From positions 62,001-126,000 of the forward strand of contig SSMU01000030.1 of NCBI GenBank assembly GCA_004799545.1: DNA of 64,000 nucleotides, read 5' to 3'. How positions within the stretch are numbered: the stretch's first letter is position 1; each line of letters begins with the position of its first letter. This document shows positions 29,708-38,705 of the stretch, in pieces. Under the pieces are notes generated by a model that worked only from the letters and a program-made list of their open reading frames with translations, did no database searches and was not told the origin of the DNA. This DNA comes from Phenylobacterium sp. Lineage in GTDB: Bacteria > Pseudomonadota > Alphaproteobacteria > Caulobacterales > Caulobacteraceae. Made by a program: the position numbers and the translations under genes.

Positions 29708-31481
29708 ACGGCCTCGCTTCCCCGTACATGTCCATCTGCTGGCGCTCGAGCTCGGTGGCGTAGCGGCGGGTGGCATAGGCCTCGCCGACCAGTCCGAGGA
29801 CGCGGCCCTCCTCGTCGACCACCGCCAGGTCGTCGGCCTCGGCCACCTCGAAGGCCCGCAGCACCGCGGCGATGTCCTGGTCGGGGCTGAGGGTGGCGTC
29901 GCGGCTTATGGCGATGTCGGCGGCCTTGGCGTCCGGCGAGACGTCGTCGGCGAAGGCCGAGGCGGTCAACACCAGGCCCGCGTAGCGGCCGGTGTCGTCC
30001 ACCAGGATCACCCGCGTGGTCGAGCCCAGCGGGAAGTGCTGGCGGAACTCGGCCATCGTGCCGGCGGCGTCGAAGACGCCGGTGTCCTGCCGCATCATCC
30101 GCCCGGCGGTCAGAGTCCGCATCCAGCCCACGTCGCGGGCCGAGCGGATGGTCTCGCCGCGCAGGTGCAGCCGCCAGGTGGAGAAGGAATAGCCGAACCG
30201 CTCGCGCACCACGGTCGAGGCGATCAGGGCGGCGGCCAGGGTGGCGGCCGCCAGGCCGAAGTTCCGCGTCGCCTCCAGCACCAAGAAGCTCATGGTGAGC
30301 GGCCCGCCGACGATGGAGACCGCCAGCGCCCCCATGCCCACCAGGGCGGCGTTCTGCGCCGACAGGTCGAAGTGCAGCGGGATGTAGGCGATCAGCTTGG
30401 CGTAGATCTGGCCCAGCAGGGTGCCCAGGAACAGGGAGGCGAAGAACAGGCCGCCGCGGAAGCCGAAGCCCAGCGCCGTCACCGAGGCCGCGATCTTCAG
30501 GACGAAGACGGTGGCCAGGAAGGTCAGCGTCGCCCCGCCCAGCGCCAGGTCCAGGTGCAGGGCGCCGTGGCCCGCCGACATGGTCTGCGGCGTCCAGAGC
30601 GCATAGGCGGCCAAGAGCACGCCTCCCATCACCGGCCGCAGCAGCGGCGAGCCGGGCAGGGCGCGGGCGAACTGCTCGACGCGGGCGGTGAGATGCATGA
30701 TCCCAACCCCCACCAGGGCGCAGACCAGGCCGAGGCCGGCGTAGAGCAGGTAGCCGGAGATGTCCGGCGCGCGCTCGGCCTCCAGCTGGATCGAATAGGG
30801 GATGCCGCCCAGGGCCTGGGAGGCGAAGACGCTGGCCAGGCAGGCGGCGGCGACGGGGGCGATGGCCGAAGGGGTGTAGGAGCCGATGACGATCTCGAAG
30901 GCGTAGAAGGCGCCGGTGAGCGGCGCGCCGAACGCCGCCCCGATCGCCGCCCCGGCCCCGGCCCCCACCAGGATCCGCATGTCGTGGCGCCTGAGCTTCA
31001 GCCGCCGGCCCAGGAAGGAGGCCGCCGCCCCGCCCGCCTGGGCGTAGGCCGCTTCCAGCCCGACCGAGCCGCCGACGCCGTTGGAGAGCAGGGTCTGGCC
31101 GCAGACGATGGCGCTGTCGGACAGCGGCAGGACCCCGCCATGCAGGGCGTTGGCCTCGACCACGTCGACCAACGGGGCGCTGCGCCGGCGGCGCACCAGC
31201 CAGGAGAAGACCCCCAGCGCCAGGCCGCCGATCGGCAGCCAGATCGCCTGCAGCGGCGAGATGTGCGCCTCGGCGCTGAGGTGCTCCTCGAAGTCGATGT
31301 TGTAGAGCAGCATCTGCAGGCTGTGGGCGATGCGCACCTGCAGCACCGCCAGGGCGCCTGCCGCCGCGCCCACCCCCACCGACAGCACGATCAGCCACAG
31401 CTCGCTGGCCCTGAGGCGTCGGCGGACCTCGGCCAGCAGGCGCGCGGGCCTCGGACGCGGGAAGTAGGGAATCTCGGCCAT
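29706..31481 (-). CDS. ClC family chloride channel/transporter with C-terminal CBS domains
   Basis: SNGVGGSVGLEAAYAQAGG, GAGAGAAIGAAFGAPLTGAFYAFEIVIGSY, GFRGGLFFASLFLGTLLG; CBS-like tail. Confidence 0.92.
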   Translation of the reverse strand: MAEIPYFPRPRPARLLAEVRRRLRASELWLIVLSVGVGAAAGALAVLQVRIAHSLQMLLYNIDFEEHLSAEAHISPLQAIWLPIGGLALGVFSWLVRRRRSAPLVDVVEANALHGGVLPLSDSAIVCGQTLLSNGVGGSVGLEAAYAQAGGAAASFLGRRLKLRRHDMRILVGAGAGAAIGAAFGAPLTGAFYAFEIVIGSYTPSAIAPVAAACLASVFASQALGGIPYSIQLEAERAPDISGYLLYAGLGLVCALVGVGIMHLTARVEQFARALPGSPLLRPVMGGVLLAAYALWTPQTMSAGHGALHLDLALGGATLTFLATVFVLKIAASVTALGFGFRGGLFFASLFLGTLLGQIYAKLIAYIPLHFDLSAQNAALVGMGALAVSIVGGPLTMSFLVLEATRNFGLAAATLAAALIASTVVRERFGYSFSTWRLHLRGETIRSARDVGWMRTLTAGRMMRQDTGVFDAAGTMAEFRQHFPLGSTTRVILVDDTGRYAGLVLTASAFADDVSPDAKAADIAISRDATLSPDQDIAAVLRAFEVAEADDLAVVDEEGRVLGLVGEAYATRRYATELERQQMDMYGEARP

Positions 31482-31640
31482 TCGTCCTGCCGCCGCCGCT
31501 TTGGCGGCCGTGGTGAGCGTGGCCCATATCGCCCATGCGGCACAAGAAATGAAGGGCGCGGCGGGCTTGCCTAAGCCGCGGGGCCCGTCCACAAACCCGC
31601 CGACGTTGCGCGATTGTTTCAACCAAGCGGGAGACGCCAG

Positions 31641-32459
31641 GTGGCCGACGACTATCAGATGCCCAAGGGCGAGCTGATGAAGGGCAAGCGCGGCGTCGTG
31701 ACCGGCGTCGCCAACCACCAGTCGATCGCCTGGGGCATCGCCGCCCAGCTGGCCGCGCAGGGCGCGGAGATGGCCTTCCTGCACCTGCCGGGCATGGAGC
31801 GCCGCGTCGAGGCTCTGGCCCAGCAGGCCGGGGTGAAGCTCCTGGCCCCGGCCGACGTCACCGACGACGCCTCGATGGACGCCGCCTTCGCCGCCGTCGA
31901 GAAAGCGTTTGGGACCATCGACTTCTTCGTCCACGCCATCGCCTTCGCCAACAAGGACGAGCTGAAGGGCTCGTTCGTCGACAACACCACGCGGGACGGT
32001 TTCCTCAGGGCGCTGAACATCTCGGCCTTCAGCTTCGTAGACTGCGCCCGGCGCGCCTCGGCCCTGATGCCGAACGGCGGCTCGATCCTGACGCTGACCT
32101 ACATGGGCTCCGAGCGGGCGATCCCGAACTACAACACCATGGGCGTCGCCAAAGCGGCCCTGGAAGCCGCCGTCCGCTACGCCGCCCGCGACCTGGGGCC
32201 TAAGGGCATCCGGGTGAACGCGCTGTCGCCCGGCGCCATGCGGACCCTGTCCCTGGCCGGCATCTCCGGCGGCCGCGGCATGCTGTCCAAGGGCCGCTCG
32301 CTCTCGGCCATGAAGCAAGACACGGCCATGGAGGGCGTGGCCGGCGCGGCGCTCTGGCTGCTCTCCGACCTCGGCCTCTCGACCACCGGCGAGGTGATCC
32401 ACGTGGACGCCGGCTTCCACATCATGGGCTTCACGGAAGACGAAGGTGGCGAAGCCTAA
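31641..32459 (+). CDS. fabI: enoyl-ACP reductase FabI (probable GTG start)
   Basis: KGKRGVVTGVANHQSIAWGIAAQLAAQGAEMAF...YNTMGVAKAALEAAVRYAARDLGPKGIRVNALSPGAMRTLSLAGISGGR. Confidence 0.94.
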   Translation: MADDYQMPKGELMKGKRGVVTGVANHQSIAWGIAAQLAAQGAEMAFLHLPGMERRVEALAQQAGVKLLAPADVTDDASMDAAFAAVEKAFGTIDFFVHAIAFANKDELKGSFVDNTTRDGFLRALNISAFSFVDCARRASALMPNGGSILTLTYMGSERAIPNYNTMGVAKAALEAAVRYAARDLGPKGIRVNALSPGAMRTLSLAGISGGRGMLSKGRSLSAMKQDTAMEGVAGAALWLLSDLGLSTTGEVIHVDAGFHIMGFTEDEGGEA

Positions 32460-33738
32460 GGCCAAACCCTCGTCCGGATCGGCGCCCCCGTCGGGCTTCG
32501 ACGCCGACGTGATCATCGCCGGTGCGGGCATCGCCGGGGCCACCCTGGCCCTGGCGCTGGCCAAGGCCGGGCTGAAACCCGTCCTGATCGATCCGATCGT
32601 GTTCGACGCCCAGGTCGCGCCGAGCTTCGACGGCCGCGCCACGGCGATCGCCTACGCCGCGTTCCGCCAATGGCGGGCGCTGGACGTGGCGCCGGCCCTG
32701 GAGCCGAAGGCCGAGCGCATCGAACAGATCCTGGTCACCGACGGCCGCCGGCCCGGCGCGTCGGCCGGGGGGCCGGGCCCTTTCTTCCTGCGGTTCGACG
32801 CCGCCGAGATCGCCGACCGCTCGGAGGGCGAACCGCTCGGCTACATGCTGGAGAACCGCCACATCCGCGCGGCTCTCGCCGCGGCGGTGCAGGCGGCCGG
32901 CATCGAGGTGCTGGCGCCGGCCCGCGTCGCGCGCGCCGAGTTCGGACCCCGCGGGGCGACCGTCACGCTGGCCGACGGCCGGATGCTGACCGCCCCGCTG
33001 GTGGTGGGCGCCGAGGGCCGCGGCTCGGTGATCCGCGAGGCGGCCGGGATCGGCGCCATCGGCTGGGACTATCGCCAGACCGCGGTGGTGGCGACGGTCA
33101 GGCTGGAGCGGCCGCACGGCGGCGTGGCCCACGAATACTTCCTGCCCTCCGGCCCGTTCGCCATCCTGCCGCTCACCGAGGACCGCGCCAGTTTGGTCTG
33201 GACCGAAAGCGTCTCGCGCGGCGCGGCCCTGAAGACCGCCCGGCCGGAGGTGTTCCACGCCCACCTGCAGCGCCGGTTCGGCGAGTTCGTAGGCGCCGCC
33301 ACGCGCGAGGGCGCGGTCTTCACCTACCCCTTGAGCCTGCAGCTCGCCGAGCGTCTGGTTGGCCCGCGCACCGCCCTCTTGGGCGACGCGGCCCACGCCG
33401 TCCACCCGATCGCCGGCCAGGGGCTGAACCTCGGCCTCAAGTCCGCTGCAGCGCTGGCCGAGACCATCGTCGAGGCGGCCCGGCTGGGCGAGGACATCGG
33501 CGCCGAGGCGGTGCTGGAGCGCTACGCCGCCTGGCGCCGCTTCGACACCGCGACCCTGGCCGCCGGCATGGACCTGTTCGTCCACCTGTTCTCCAACGAC
33601 CACCCGCTGCTGCGCCTGGTCCGCGGCGCCGGCATGGCCGCCGTCAACCGCATCGGCCCGGCCCGGCGCTTCTTCATGCAGGAGGCCGGCGGGGCGGTGG
33701 GGGATCTGCCACGGCTGTTGAAGGGCGAGGCGCTGTAG
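32446..33738 (+). CDS. UbiH/UbiF/Coq6-type FAD monooxygenase
   Basis: DVIIAGAGIAGATLALALAKAGLKPVLIDP...LLGDAAHAVHPIAGQGLNLGLKSAAALAETI. Confidence 0.95.
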   Translation: MAKPKAKPSSGSAPPSGFDADVIIAGAGIAGATLALALAKAGLKPVLIDPIVFDAQVAPSFDGRATAIAYAAFRQWRALDVAPALEPKAERIEQILVTDGRRPGASAGGPGPFFLRFDAAEIADRSEGEPLGYMLENRHIRAALAAAVQAAGIEVLAPARVARAEFGPRGATVTLADGRMLTAPLVVGAEGRGSVIREAAGIGAIGWDYRQTAVVATVRLERPHGGVAHEYFLPSGPFAILPLTEDRASLVWTESVSRGAALKTARPEVFHAHLQRRFGEFVGAATREGAVFTYPLSLQLAERLVGPRTALLGDAAHAVHPIAGQGLNLGLKSAAALAETIVEAARLGEDIGAEAVLERYAAWRRFDTATLAAGMDLFVHLFSNDHPLLRLVRGAGMAAVNRIGPARRFFMQEAGGAVGDLPRLLKGEAL

Positions 33739-33760
33739 TCCCTCCCTCGATGGGGAGGGA
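33739..33760. terminator. solo repeat-arm hairpin between convergent genes
   Basis: TCCCTCCCTCGATGGGGAGGGA fills the gap between the two stop codons; resembles the terminal hairpin of family 1 repeats. Confidence 0.6.
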
Positions 33761-33761
33761 A

Positions 33762-33992
33762 CTATTCCCCTTCGCCCAGCTCCCGCGCCTCTTCCGGCAG
33801 CATGATCGGCACGCCGTCGCGGATCGGGTAGGCGAGGCGGGCGGCGCGGCTGACCAGTTCGCCCTTGGCGCGGTCGTAGGTCAGCGGCCCGTGGGTCGCC
33901 GGGCAGACCAGGATCTCCAGCAGGCGCGGATCGACCTCGGCGACGGGCGCGGGTGGGGTCTCCGGTACGGGCTCGGGAAGGTTCTCGCTCAT
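33762..33992 (-). CDS. Trm112/YcaR family small protein
   Basis: [52 protein letters not shown]. Confidence 0.92.
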   Translation of the reverse strand: MSENLPEPVPETPPAPVAEVDPRLLEILVCPATHGPLTYDRAKGELVSRAARLAYPIRDGVPIMLPEEARELGEGE

Positions 33993-34004
33993 GGCGCCCA
34001 GCCT

Positions 34005-34670
34005 CTACTGCATGGCGTGGGGTTCGTCATCGCCGTCGTCGAGGCAGTCGATCTCCAGCAGGGTGGTCAGCGCATCGAACCGGTCGGCCAGGGCCGGGGC
34101 CTCCAGCAGCGCCTGCTTCTCGGCCGGATCGAACGGCAGGCCCATGGCCAGGCTGTTGACCAGGGGCTCCAGCGGCGCGGTGGTGGCGGTCTCCCAGTCG
34201 ATGTCCAGGTCGCGGTGGTTCAGGTAGCGCTTCAGCGCCTTGGCGAACCGGTCGCGGATGGCGTCCGAGGCCTCCTCCGCGTCGTCCTCGTCGAGGTCGG
34301 CCTCGAAGCGGTCATACCGGGCGCGGAGCTGCCGGTAGGGCGTGGCGATCGAGATTTCCTCGCCGGCGTCGAACCGGCAGACTCCGGTCAGGGTGACCAG
34401 GTAGCGCCCGTCGGCGGTCTCGGCGTAGCTGGTGATCCGGCCGAGGCAGCCGACATTGGCCAGCTTCGGCCGCGCGCGGTCGCCGCCGCGGGTCTGGATC
34501 ATGCCGACCACCCGATCGCCGGCCATCACGTCGTCGACCATGTTCAGGTAGCGCGGCTCGAAAATCTGCAGCGGCAGCTCGCCGCCGGGCAGCAGCAGGG
34601 CGCCGTCCAGCGGGAACACCGGGATCACCTGCGGCAGGTCCGCCGCCCGTCGATAGCCCGGCATGGACAA
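34005..34670 (-). CDS. LON peptidase substrate-binding domain protein
   Basis: LPQVIPVFPLDGALLLPGGELPLQIFEPRYLNMVDDVMAGDRVVGMIQ. Confidence 0.92.
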   Translation of the reverse strand: MSMPGYRRAADLPQVIPVFPLDGALLLPGGELPLQIFEPRYLNMVDDVMAGDRVVGMIQTRGGDRARPKLANVGCLGRITSYAETADGRYLVTLTGVCRFDAGEEISIATPYRQLRARYDRFEADLDEDDAEEASDAIRDRFAKALKRYLNHRDLDIDWETATTAPLEPLVNSLAMGLPFDPAEKQALLEAPALADRFDALTTLLEIDCLDDGDDEPHAMQ

Positions 34671-34675
34671 CCTCC

Positions 34676-35590
34676 TCAGCTGAACAATATGGCCGAGAGC
34701 CGGCGGCGGCCCTGCTTGGCCACGTCCGACATCGGCCCGGCGGCCTCGAAGACCTTCAGCAGCTGCTTGCGGGCGGCTTCGTCGTTCCAGGCCCGGTCGC
34801 GCTCGATGATGGTCAGGAGGTGGTCGGCCGCCTGCTCCATCTCGCCCGCGCCGGCCAGGGCCGCGGCCAACTCGAAACGGGCCTCGTGGTCGTCCGGGTC
34901 CTTGGCCAGGCGCTGCTCGAATTCGGTGGTCTCGGCCGGCGCGGCCTCGGCCAGGGTCAGGGCGGCGCGGACGCCGTCGAGGTCCGGGTCCTTGGCGCCC
35001 TCGGGGGCCATGGCCAGCACCTCGCGGGCCCGCTCGGGATCACCGCCGTGCAGGTAGAGGCGGGCCAGGCCGCCCAGCGCCTTGAGGTTCTCGGCCTCGG
35101 CCTGCAGCACCTGGGCGTAGGCCTGGGCCGCGCCGCCGGGATCGTTCATCTCCACCGACTCGCGGGCCAGCTCGAGCAGCTCGTCGATCGCCGAGCCCCC
35201 CGCCGCGCCGGCCTTGGCCAGGCGGTCGACGAAGGCCTTCACCTGGCTCTCCGGCAGGGCGCCCATGAAGCCATCGACCGGCCGGCCGCCGTCGAAGGCG
35301 AACACCGCCGGGATCGACTGCACGCGCAGCTGGCCGGCGTAGGCGGGGTTCTTGTCGATATCGATCTTGACCAGTTTCACCGCGCCCTTGGCCGCGGCCA
35401 CCGCCTTCTCCAGGGCCGGGCCGAGCTGTTTGCAGGGGCCGCACCAGGGCGCCCAGAAGTCGACGATCACCGGCTGGGCCTTCGAGGCCTCGATCACGTC
35501 GGCGACGAAGCTGGCGTCGGAGCCGTCCTTGATCAGGTCGCCGATAGGGGCGCCGGGCGCCGCGCCGGTGGTTTCGCCGATCAGGCTCAT
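34676..35590 (-). CDS. thioredoxin-TPR co-chaperone (CnoX/YbbN-like)
   Basis: VIVDFWAPWCGPCKQLGPALEKAV...QSIPAVFAFDGGRPVDGFMG then TPR-like C-terminus. Confidence 0.93.
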   Translation of the reverse strand: MSLIGETTGAAPGAPIGDLIKDGSDASFVADVIEASKAQPVIVDFWAPWCGPCKQLGPALEKAVAAAKGAVKLVKIDIDKNPAYAGQLRVQSIPAVFAFDGGRPVDGFMGALPESQVKAFVDRLAKAGAAGGSAIDELLELARESVEMNDPGGAAQAYAQVLQAEAENLKALGGLARLYLHGGDPERAREVLAMAPEGAKDPDLDGVRAALTLAEAAPAETTEFEQRLAKDPDDHEARFELAAALAGAGEMEQAADHLLTIIERDRAWNDEAARKQLLKVFEAAGPMSDVAKQGRRRLSAILFS

Positions 35591-35654
35591 GGCCGTCTTC
35601 CCTCTCTCGATCTCAAACGCGTGCCCGCAAAGATGGTCGCAGGCGCCGCCGGGT

Positions 35655-36176
35655 TCAACGCGCGGCCGCCGGTTCAACCACCGTCATGGCCCGGAAGTCC
35701 ACCACCAGGGGCCTAACCCCGATCGATGACAGGAAGTTGGCGAACCCGGTCCGGGAGATGGTGGTGGTCGCGGTGTTGGTCAGCGGGTGGAAGGCCACCC
35801 GCTCGGCCTCCGCCAGGGTGCGGTCCAGCACGAAGCGGACGCGATGGGCCACATCGTTGACCAGGCCGAAGGCGGTCACCGAGCCCGGGGTGACCCCCAA
35901 CGTCTGCGCCATCAGCTCCGCATTGCCGAACGACAGGCGCGCCGAGCCGATCACCGTGTGCAGCCGCTTGAGGTCGATCACCGCGTGGTCCTCGGCCGAG
36001 ATCAACCACAGCTGGCCCTTCGCGTCCTTGAGGAACAGGTTCTTGGTGTGGGCCCCCGGGATCGCCTGCTTGACCGCCTCGCCCTCGCCCACCCGGAACA
36101 CCGCCTCGTGGTCGGTGGTGGCGTGGTCGGCCCCGATCGCGTCGAGGTGAGCCAGCAGATCGGCGCGGGTCATCAT
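35655..36176 (-). CDS. YbaK/ProXp-type prolyl-tRNA editing domain protein
   Basis: [66 protein letters not shown]. Confidence 0.93.
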   Translation of the reverse strand: MMTRADLLAHLDAIGADHATTDHEAVFRVGEGEAVKQAIPGAHTKNLFLKDAKGQLWLISAEDHAVIDLKRLHTVIGSARLSFGNAELMAQTLGVTPGSVTAFGLVNDVAHRVRFVLDRTLAEAERVAFHPLTNTATTTISRTGFANFLSSIGVRPLVVDFRAMTVVEPAAAR

Positions 36177-36229
36177 GGCTCAAACAGATACCCGAACTGG
36201 ACGGAGAGGCGAGGGGGGCTTTAAGGGAC

Positions 36230-37006
36230 GTGACGCCTTTGGTCATACCGGTCGGACCCGCCATGGAACTGGAGTGCTACCCCACCACCGATCGGCCGCC
36301 GGAGATGGTGGCCGGCCGCCCGAACCGGGCGTGGATGGACCATTTCGCCGAGCGGCACCCCTACCGCTGCCTGCCCTTGACCATGGCCAACACCTCCGGC
36401 TGGGAGCTGCTCTGCCCGACCTCGTTCACCGCGGAGTGGACCGGCGGGACCCACCAGCAGGACATCAAGCTCACCCCGGACCATCCGCATCCGGACTTCC
36501 ACAAGCACGCCCAGAGCCATTTCAGCCACGGGGTGCTGACCTTCCACTCGGGCTACCTGTTCCGCACCCCGCCCGGCTGGTCGATGTGGGTGATGGGCCC
36601 GCCCAACCACGTCAAGGACGGCATCCAGCCGCTGTCGGGCGTGGTGGAGACCGACTGGCTGCCCTTCCCCTTCACCATGAACTGGGTGTTCACCCGGCCG
36701 GGCAAGGTGCGCTTCGAGAAGGGCGAGCCGTTCTGCTTCGTCACCCTCCTGGAGGACAAGACCCTGCACGAGATCCAACCGGTGATCCGGCGGATGGACA
36801 AGAACCCGGAGCTTCGCCACCAGTACGACGTCTGGGAGAAGCACCGCTCGGAGTTCAACCAGCGGATCTTCCGCCAGGATCCGGAGGCCACCAAACAGGC
36901 CTGGCAGCGCTACTATTTCAAGGGCGAGTTCCCCGAAGAGGTGGCCCCGGCCCGCCAGGACCACGTCAACAAGCGCCGCCTCAAGACGCCGAAATTTGGC
37001 GGGTGA
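36230..37006 (+). CDS. uncharacterised protein, DUF6065-like
   Basis: ELECYPTTDRPPEMVAGRPNRAWMDHFAERHPYRCLPLTMANTSGWELLCP...; good coding frame. Confidence 0.75.
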   Translation: MTPLVIPVGPAMELECYPTTDRPPEMVAGRPNRAWMDHFAERHPYRCLPLTMANTSGWELLCPTSFTAEWTGGTHQQDIKLTPDHPHPDFHKHAQSHFSHGVLTFHSGYLFRTPPGWSMWVMGPPNHVKDGIQPLSGVVETDWLPFPFTMNWVFTRPGKVRFEKGEPFCFVTLLEDKTLHEIQPVIRRMDKNPELRHQYDVWEKHRSEFNQRIFRQDPEATKQAWQRYYFKGEFPEEVAPARQDHVNKRRLKTPKFGG

Positions 37007-37048
37007 GCAGCGGCCCGGAAGCGCGGCGCCAAATCCCCTGGCGGCCGC

Positions 37049-37077
37049 TTGCAAACGTAAGGGGCGTCTGCCATAAG
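37049..37077 (+). promoter_or_regulatory. sigma-70-like promoter for tRNA-Gly
   Basis: TTGCAA-N17-CATAAG ending 42 bp upstream of the tRNA. Confidence 0.5.
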
Positions 37078-37119
37078 CCGCCTCTCGAATTTTCGGGGGC
37101 TAGGACGCCTTCGAGGAGC

Positions 37120-37194
37120 GCGGGCGTAGCTCAGTGGTAGAGCACAACCTTGCCAAGGTTGGGGTCGAGAGTTCGAATCTCTTCGCCCGCTCCA
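37120..37194 (+). tRNA. tRNA-Gly(GCC), CCA encoded
   Basis: GCGGGCG acceptor pairs with CGCCCGC; anticodon loop TTGCCAA; T-loop GTTCGAATC; TCCA 3' end. Confidence 0.97.
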
Positions 37195-37282
37195 AATTCA
37201 CTCTGCGAGATCAGAGACTTGACGCCGGCCGAAAGGGCCGGCGTTTTGCTGTGCGCTCCGCGGGAGAAAGGACGAGACGCCG

Positions 37283-38008
37283 TTGGAACCGGCCCCGGCG
37301 CTTCAGCCGCACCTCGTTCACACGCGCCATGGCGATCTGTCGTTCAAGGCGGCGCTCGCCGGGGATGCCGGCCGGCCGGTGCTGCTGGTGATCCGCGGAC
37401 TGTTCTCGCGCGCCGACCACATGGAGGAGTTGGCGGCGCCACTCTCGGCCGAGGCCGACATTGTCTTCGCACACCTGCCGGGCATGCATTCGCCGACCCT
37501 GCCGGGCAGTGACCTCACAACCATCACGAAGGCCTTTCGCGAGATGATGGCGGAGCGGTTCGCCGATCGCCGGGTGGTCCCGACGGGCGTCTCGGCCGGA
37601 TGCCTGGTCGCGCTCGGCCTCGCTTCTCTGCCGCAGGTGGACGCCATGGTGCTGGTCGAGCCGTTCCTGGACGTCAGCCAGTGCTGGCCGCTTCGGGAAT
37701 TCGCAGCGGCCAAGGCGGCGCCGGGCTCGACGCTGCTGCCCTGGCTGAAGGCCTTCTTCGGGCCGAACGTGGCGGACGATTTCTCACCGCTCGCGAACCA
37801 GGCGCCGGCGCGCACGGCGGTGCTCGTGGGCGCTGTCCCGCTCGAGCCGCCCCGCGCCATGACGCGCTTCCCGAGCCTGACGAGCGAGGCGGAGCGGGCG
37901 ATGTGGCGGGCGCGCGGCGCGAAGGTGACGGTCTGCCCGGACGCCGGCCACGATGTCCCGGCGCGCGCGCCGCAGGCGCTTCTCGCAGCCCTTCGCGAGG
38001 CGCTCTAG
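37283..38008 (+). CDS. alpha/beta-hydrolase fold protein
   Basis: GRPVLLVIRGLFSRADHMEELAAPLSAEADIVFAHLPGM...TGVSAGCLVALGLA...DAGHDVPARAP: GxSxG and late His. Confidence 0.8.
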   Translation: MEPAPALQPHLVHTRHGDLSFKAALAGDAGRPVLLVIRGLFSRADHMEELAAPLSAEADIVFAHLPGMHSPTLPGSDLTTITKAFREMMAERFADRRVVPTGVSAGCLVALGLASLPQVDAMVLVEPFLDVSQCWPLREFAAAKAAPGSTLLPWLKAFFGPNVADDFSPLANQAPARTAVLVGAVPLEPPRAMTRFPSLTSEAERAMWRARGAKVTVCPDAGHDVPARAPQALLAALREAL

Positions 38009-38016
38009 ACCCGGCG

Positions 38017-38703
38017 TCAGATCGGCTTCAGCCGCCCCTCGAGGAATTTCTGGAGCGCCAGCAGGTTCCGCTGATCCTCGGTCAGCGACTGCGGCCTGCG
38101 CCGGTCCGGCTCGCCGTGCACATAGCCGTTGGTGAAGGCCTGGATGCGGTCGAGAATCCGATTCGGATAGGCGCCGAGCTGGTCCGAGCCCTTCAGGAAC
38201 ACCGCGACGAAGTCGTTGAGATAGCCGCCCTCCTGCTCGCCGGTGTAGGATTCCAGCAGGGTGACCTCCTGGCCATTTCGGACCGCCCAGCGGGCGAGCG
38301 CCGGACCGGAGTCCGGATAGAAGCGCCAGCAGTCGACGGGATAGCCGTGCACCGGGCCGTTCGAAGGCGCGTTCAGGTAGATGAGCCCGCCGGGTCGGGT
38401 GATCCGCACGGCCTCAAGGAACGTCAGCCAGAAGAACTCCGAGTGTTCGAAGCAGGAACTCGTGACGACGGCGTCGATCTCGTCGTCGCCGAACGGGAAG
38501 CGGTAGGGGTCCTCCAGCACCACGTCGACGCCGCGGGCGTTCGCGAAGTCCACGCCGATGTAGCGGACCTTGTCGCCGAACACGGGTCGGATCGAGCCGT
38601 TCACGTCCTGCGAGCCGATCTCCACGATTGTGGCGGCGCCGGCGTCCGCCAGATAGACCTCGGCGAAGAGCCGGGCGTTTTCGACCGCCGTCCTGTGCAC
38701 CAT
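38017..38703 (-). CDS. SAM-dependent methyltransferase
   Basis: AATIVEIGSQDVNGSIRPVFGDKVRYIGVDFANARGVDVVLEDPYRFPFGDDEIDAVVTSSCFEHSEFFWLTFLEAVRITRPGGLIYLNAPS. Confidence 0.85.
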   Translation of the reverse strand: MVHRTAVENARLFAEVYLADAGAATIVEIGSQDVNGSIRPVFGDKVRYIGVDFANARGVDVVLEDPYRFPFGDDEIDAVVTSSCFEHSEFFWLTFLEAVRITRPGGLIYLNAPSNGPVHGYPVDCWRFYPDSGPALARWAVRNGQEVTLLESYTGEQEGGYLNDFVAVFLKGSDQLGAYPNRILDRIQAFTNGYVHGEPDRRRPQSLTEDQRNLLALQKFLEGRLKPI

Positions 38704-38705
38704 GC

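Noticed and set aside
29577-31574. 665-aa and other very long plus-strand ORFs opposite the ClC gene
   Set aside because: Low-complexity Arg/Gly/Gln/Asp-rich translations typical of antisense frames in GC-rich DNA; true product is on the minus strand
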